From Phreatobacter stygius (GTDB lineage Bacteria > Pseudomonadota > Alphaproteobacteria > Rhizobiales > Phreatobacteraceae), in contig NZ_CP039690.1 in NCBI RefSeq assembly GCF_005144885.1, forward strand, positions 124,001 through 188,000: a stretch of DNA of 64,000 nucleotides, in the 5' to 3' direction. Under the pieces are notes generated by a model. It did not search any database, was not told the origin of the DNA, and saw only the letters and a list, made by a program, of their open reading frames with translations. Both the position numbers and the translations under genes were made by a program. Shown here piece after piece: positions 63,226-64,000 of this stretch (its first letter is position 1; every line of letters begins with the position of its first letter).

Positions 63226-64000
63226 TCAGAGCGAACCGGCTCCCCCCGATCGGCACCAGTCGACCGCCGCGACCTCGCGGCTGATCCACGCGTGAAAGGC
63301 CTTCACGTTGGTCAGGCCCTGCTTCCGCCGGGGACAGACGAAATGATAGGCGCGGCCGGTGCGCAAGACGAGGCCATAGGCGATCACCAGCCGCCCGGTG
63401 CGCAACTCGTCATAGGCCAGCACGTCATGCGCCAGGAACAGGCCGCCGCCTTCGATGGTCACATCCAGCGCGTGGTCGGGGCTGCTGAAACGCAGCCCGC
63501 GGTCGACATCGACGCCGGTCACGCCAGCCGCTTCGAACCATTCGGGCCAGCCCGGCAGTCCCGCGCGATAGTCGTCATGGATCAGCGGCAAGCCGCCGAG
63601 CGCCGCCGGCGTGTCGAAGGGGCCGTGGGCGGCCAGCAGCTTGGGGCTGCACACCGGCACGAAGTTGAGGTCGACGAGTTTTTCGACCGACAGCTCGGCA
63701 TCCGGCGGAGCATCGGTGCGCAGCATGCGAATGGCGATATCGACCCCATCGGTGCGGAAATCGGCGAGCGCCATGGTTGAGGAAATCCGCACGTCGATGT
63801 CGGGATGGGCGGCCGCGAAGCGGTGCAGCCGAGGCGCCAGCCATTTGGCGGCGAAGCCGGTCGGCGTGCTGACCACCAGCACACGCTCGTCGCCGGGGGT
63901 TTCCAGGCCCGCGACCGCCTCGCGGATCTGGTTGAAGCCGGTCTGCAAGCCCGGATAGAGCTGTTTTCCGGCGCGGGTCAGCGCGATCGCCCGCACCCGC
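63226..64000 (-). CDS. LysR-family transcriptional regulator, truncated by window edge
   Basis: The C-terminal 258 residues of a GcvA-like LysR regulator. The effector domain begins near VSTPTGFAAKWLAPRLHRF and includes PLIHDDYRAGLPGWPEWFEAAG; the DNA-binding helix lies beyond the window. It converges on the CobW gene with 6 bases between stops. What it controls is not visible. Confidence 0.93.
   Translation of the reverse strand, partial: RVRAIALTRAGKQLYPGLQTGFNQIREAVAGLETPGDERVLVVSTPTGFAAKWLAPRLHRFAAAHPDIDVRISSTMALADFRTDGVDIAIRMLRTDAPPDAELSVEKLVDLNFVPVCSPKLLAAHGPFDTPAALGGLPLIHDDYRAGLPGWPEWFEAAGVTGVDVDRGLRFSSPDHALDVTIEGGGLFLAHDVLAYDELRTGRLVIAYGLVLRTGRAYHFVCPRRKQGLTNVKAFHAWISREVAAVDWCRSGGAGSL

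Overview
The window is GC-rich chromosomal DNA whose gene order and protein families point to an alphaproteobacterium of the Hyphomicrobiales (Rhizobiales). Supporting signs are the purL-bolA-grxD order, a zeta-type ATPase inhibitor (DUF1476), the GTTC-N7-GTTC LexA box at recA, a FixJ-like regulator, a monogalactosyldiacylglycerol-synthase-like glycosyltransferase and dispersed GTCATCCCCGGCCGAG palindromic repeats. A Phreatobacter- or Bosea-like genus is only a guess. Coding density is high. I see no rRNA, tRNA, CRISPR array, prophage or insertion sequence.

Layout. 1-4150 holds the 3' part of purB, a small serine hydrolase, an HpcH/HpaI aldolase, murI and rpsD. 4.2-6.5 kb has a dispersed repeat, a GST and an exported M15-like peptidase. 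6.7-14 kb is a minus-strand purine block read purC, two exported-protein genes, purS, a third exported-protein gene, purQ, purL, bolA, grxD. The three interspersed proteins share one architecture and look like divergent paralogues. 14.2-22 kb holds the ATPase zeta subunit, a TadG-like vWA protein, a TrmJ-type methyltransferase fused to a DUF559-like domain, icd, a DUF3455 protein, an S9 peptidase and a GNAT. 22.4-27.7 kb has a cyclic-nucleotide-gated K+ channel whose last codons lie in a dispersed repeat, then alaS and SOS-controlled recA. 28.8-36.5 kb has a DMT transporter and a LysR gene divergent from a degenerate esterase and an RND efflux pair. 36.8-41 kb has an exported ankyrin/HbpS pair, a FixJ-type two-component pair and an exported hypothetical.

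41.2-51.5 kb is a coherent catabolic unit under a LacI repressor: FAD oxidase, FGGY kinase, ABC importer (ATPase, binding protein, two permeases), SDR and glycerol-dehydrogenase-like enzyme. It probably imports and oxidises or phosphorylates a polyol or glycerol derivative of unknown identity, and a good LacI operator lies before its first gene. 51.5-54.4 kb holds a cupin, a DUF1330 gene broken by an in-frame TAG, and a DUF2975-XRE-M48 set preceded by an AT-rich array of 20-bp direct repeats. 54.5-64 kb holds a LysE exporter divergent from an AraC regulator, an AlkC/AlkD-like repair protein, the glycolipid glycosyltransferase, a MarR/Acg-nitroreductase operon behind a perfect 17-bp inverted repeat, an N-acyl-D-amino-acid deacylase coupled to a CobW GTPase, and a truncated LysR gene.

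The most original observations are the exported paralogues scattered through the purine genes, the methyltransferase-DUF559 fusion, the catalytically degenerate esterase in the efflux operon, the uncharacterised polyol operon, the operator arrays upstream of the M48 and nitroreductase genes, and the short tandem repeats that end several genes. All calls come from reading the sequence and translations; no searches were run.
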